Position numbers and translations under genes: made by a program. Below, one piece after another: positions 63,215 to 64,000 of a DNA stretch of 64,000 nt. This DNA is from Streptomyces sp. NBC_01198 (GTDB lineage: Bacteria > Actinomycetota > Actinomycetes > Streptomycetales > Streptomycetaceae), in NCBI RefSeq assembly GCF_036010485.1, contig NZ_CP108568.1:6804001-6868000 (forward strand), in the 5' to 3' direction. Positions within the stretch are counted from its first letter, which is position 1. The number at the start of each line of letters is the position of its first letter. The notes under the pieces are model-generated. The model was given only the letters and a program-made list of their open reading frames with translations, was not told the DNA's origin and made no database searches.

Positions 63215-64000
63215 CTACGGGCGGGACGTCGGGACGTTCTCGTGCACCTTGAGCGGGTCGGTCACCGCGACCGGCTCCAGGATCCGCTCGATCGTCGCCA
63301 TCACCTCGGCGTCCAGCCGGACGCCGGAGGCCTTGGCGTTCTCCGCCACCTGCTCGGGGCGGGACGCGCCGACGATCGCCGCGGAGACGTTGCTGTTCTG
63401 CAGCACCCAGGCGACCGCGAGCTGCGCGAGCGACAGTCCGGCGTCGGCAGCCAGCGGCTTGAGCTCCTGGACCCGCTCCAGCAGATCGTCCCGCATCCAG
63501 CGGCCGATCATGTTGGCGCCGCCCTTGTCGTCGGTGGCCCGCGAGCCGGCCGGCGGCTGCTGCCCCGGCAGGTACTTGCCGGTGAGCACACCCTGGGCGA
63601 TCGGCGAGAACACGACCTGGCCCAGGCCCAGTTCCTCCGAGGTCGGGACGACCTCGCCCTCGATGATCCGCCACAGCGCGGAATACTGCGGCTGGTTGGA
63701 CACCAGCGGTATCCGCAGCTCGCGGGCCAGCGCGTGGGCGCGGCGGATCTGGTCCGCGGTCCACTCCGAGACGCCGATGTAGTGCGCCTTGCCCGAGTGC
63801 ACGACGTCGGCGAAGGCCTCCATCGTCTCTTCCAGCGGCGTGAACCGGTCGTAGCGGTGCGCCTGGTAGAGGTCGACGTGGTCGGTCTGCAGTCGGCGCA
63901 GCGAGTTGTCTATCGACTCCATTATGTGCTTGCGCGACAGGCCCCGGTCGTTGTGACCGGGGCCTGTCGGCCAGAAGACCTTGGTGAAGATCTCCAGGCC
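63215..64000 (-). CDS. Aldo/keto reductase (Kv-beta-like), 5'-truncated by the window edge
   Basis: The C-terminal 261 residues are present; the frame is open to the right edge, so the start lies outside. Features are VDLYQAHRYD, the strand after the catalytic His region, then HSGKAHYIGVSEW, SNQPQYSALW and the NADPH-binding AIVGASRPEQVAENAKAS. This matches the AKR6/Kv-beta and YghZ-like group, which reduces aldehydes such as methylglyoxal. The catalytic Tyr and Lys would be in the missing part. A perfect 15-bp inverted repeat lies inside the coding sequence at 63935-63969. Confidence 0.9.
   Translation of the reverse strand, partial: GLEIFTKVFWPTGPGHNDRGLSRKHIMESIDNSLRRLQTDHVDLYQAHRYDRFTPLEETMEAFADVVHSGKAHYIGVSEWTADQIRRAHALARELRIPLVSNQPQYSALWRIIEGEVVPTSEELGLGQVVFSPIAQGVLTGKYLPGQQPPAGSRATDDKGGANMIGRWMRDDLLERVQELKPLAADAGLSLAQLAVAWVLQNSNVSAAIVGASRPEQVAENAKASGVRLDAEVMATIERILEPVAVTDPLKVHENVPTSRP

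Overview
The window is typical chromosomal DNA of a streptomycete (Streptomyces or a close relative in Streptomycetaceae). It is very GC-rich, with third-codon positions almost all G or C, and has many GTG starts, one TTG start and many ATGA/GTGA stop-start overlaps. Lineage markers include RbpA behind a sigma-R-type promoter, AldO-type alditol oxidase, DUF5995 and DUF574 (Methyltransf_19) proteins, DasR-like sites before a chitinase, a c-di-AMP riboswitch before a peptidase gene, and a TTA (bldA-type) leucine codon at the start of an Rpf-type gene. From memory, rbpA and ppm1 lie close together in S. coelicolor (SCO1421 and SCO1423), so this looks like conserved core chromosome rather than an island. 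I see no tRNA, rRNA, CRISPR array, prophage, transposase or antibiotic cluster.

Layout. 1-3.9 kb: end of a SorC/DeoR-type regulator, an orphan barstar, guaB1 (purine salvage) with an Lrp-type regulator, and a PRC-barrel/DUF2382 stress protein with a possible sigma-B promoter. 4-6.5 kb: davA-davB, a two-gene route from lysine to 5-aminovalerate. 6.5-11 kb: a DUF5995 protein, an XRE regulator, and an MFS exporter divergent from a ROK regulator with a 10-bp inverted repeat between them. 11.6-20.7 kb: an FMN riboswitch, then ribD-ribE-ribM-ribBA-ribH, hisE, hisG, a PH-domain protein and two overlapping CorC/HlyC-type membrane proteins, all on the + strand. 20.7-32.7 kb: an EccA-like AAA+ ATPase, a uridine-kinase-like protein, an M24 peptidase, a secreted C39-like protease, a secreted GH18 chitinase, a DUF574 methyltransferase coupled to a PAS-GGDEF-EAL protein, and an ArsB/SLC13-type permease. 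32.7-40.2 kb: a membrane serine/threonine kinase, acyl-CoA dehydrogenase, a small Cys-rich hypothetical, alditol oxidase with a coupled Lrp regulator, and an amidohydrolase.

40.8-48 kb is an envelope and transcription block: lnt-ppm1 (lipoprotein N-acylation and polyprenol-phosphate-mannose synthesis), a pore-like membrane protein, fxsA, rbpA, and a divergent YczE-type/MocR pair. 48-52.4 kb holds dispersed palindromic repeats, a membrane FtsK-like protein with a degenerate P-loop and its 64-residue membrane partner, a uridine-kinase-like protein also lacking the P-loop lysine, and a GNAT protein. 52.4-64 kb is rich in cell-wall genes: a c-di-AMP riboswitch and LysM-M23 peptidase, a large LAL regulator, a short Rho paralogue, a D,D-carboxypeptidase, an LLM flavin oxidoreductase, an Rpf-LysM-M23 protein with a TTA codon, a PAP2 phosphatase behind a perfect 26-bp palindrome, and a 5'-truncated aldo/keto reductase.

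The points most worth following are the short Rho with an altered primary RNA-binding motif; the FtsK-like/64-residue membrane pair with a hairpin between the genes; the two LysM-M23 paralogues under different inputs (c-di-AMP riboswitch versus TTA codon); the methyltransferase/c-di-GMP pair; and an approximately 130-bp composite palindromic repeat found complete at two places. No clearly unprecedented multigene system is visible.
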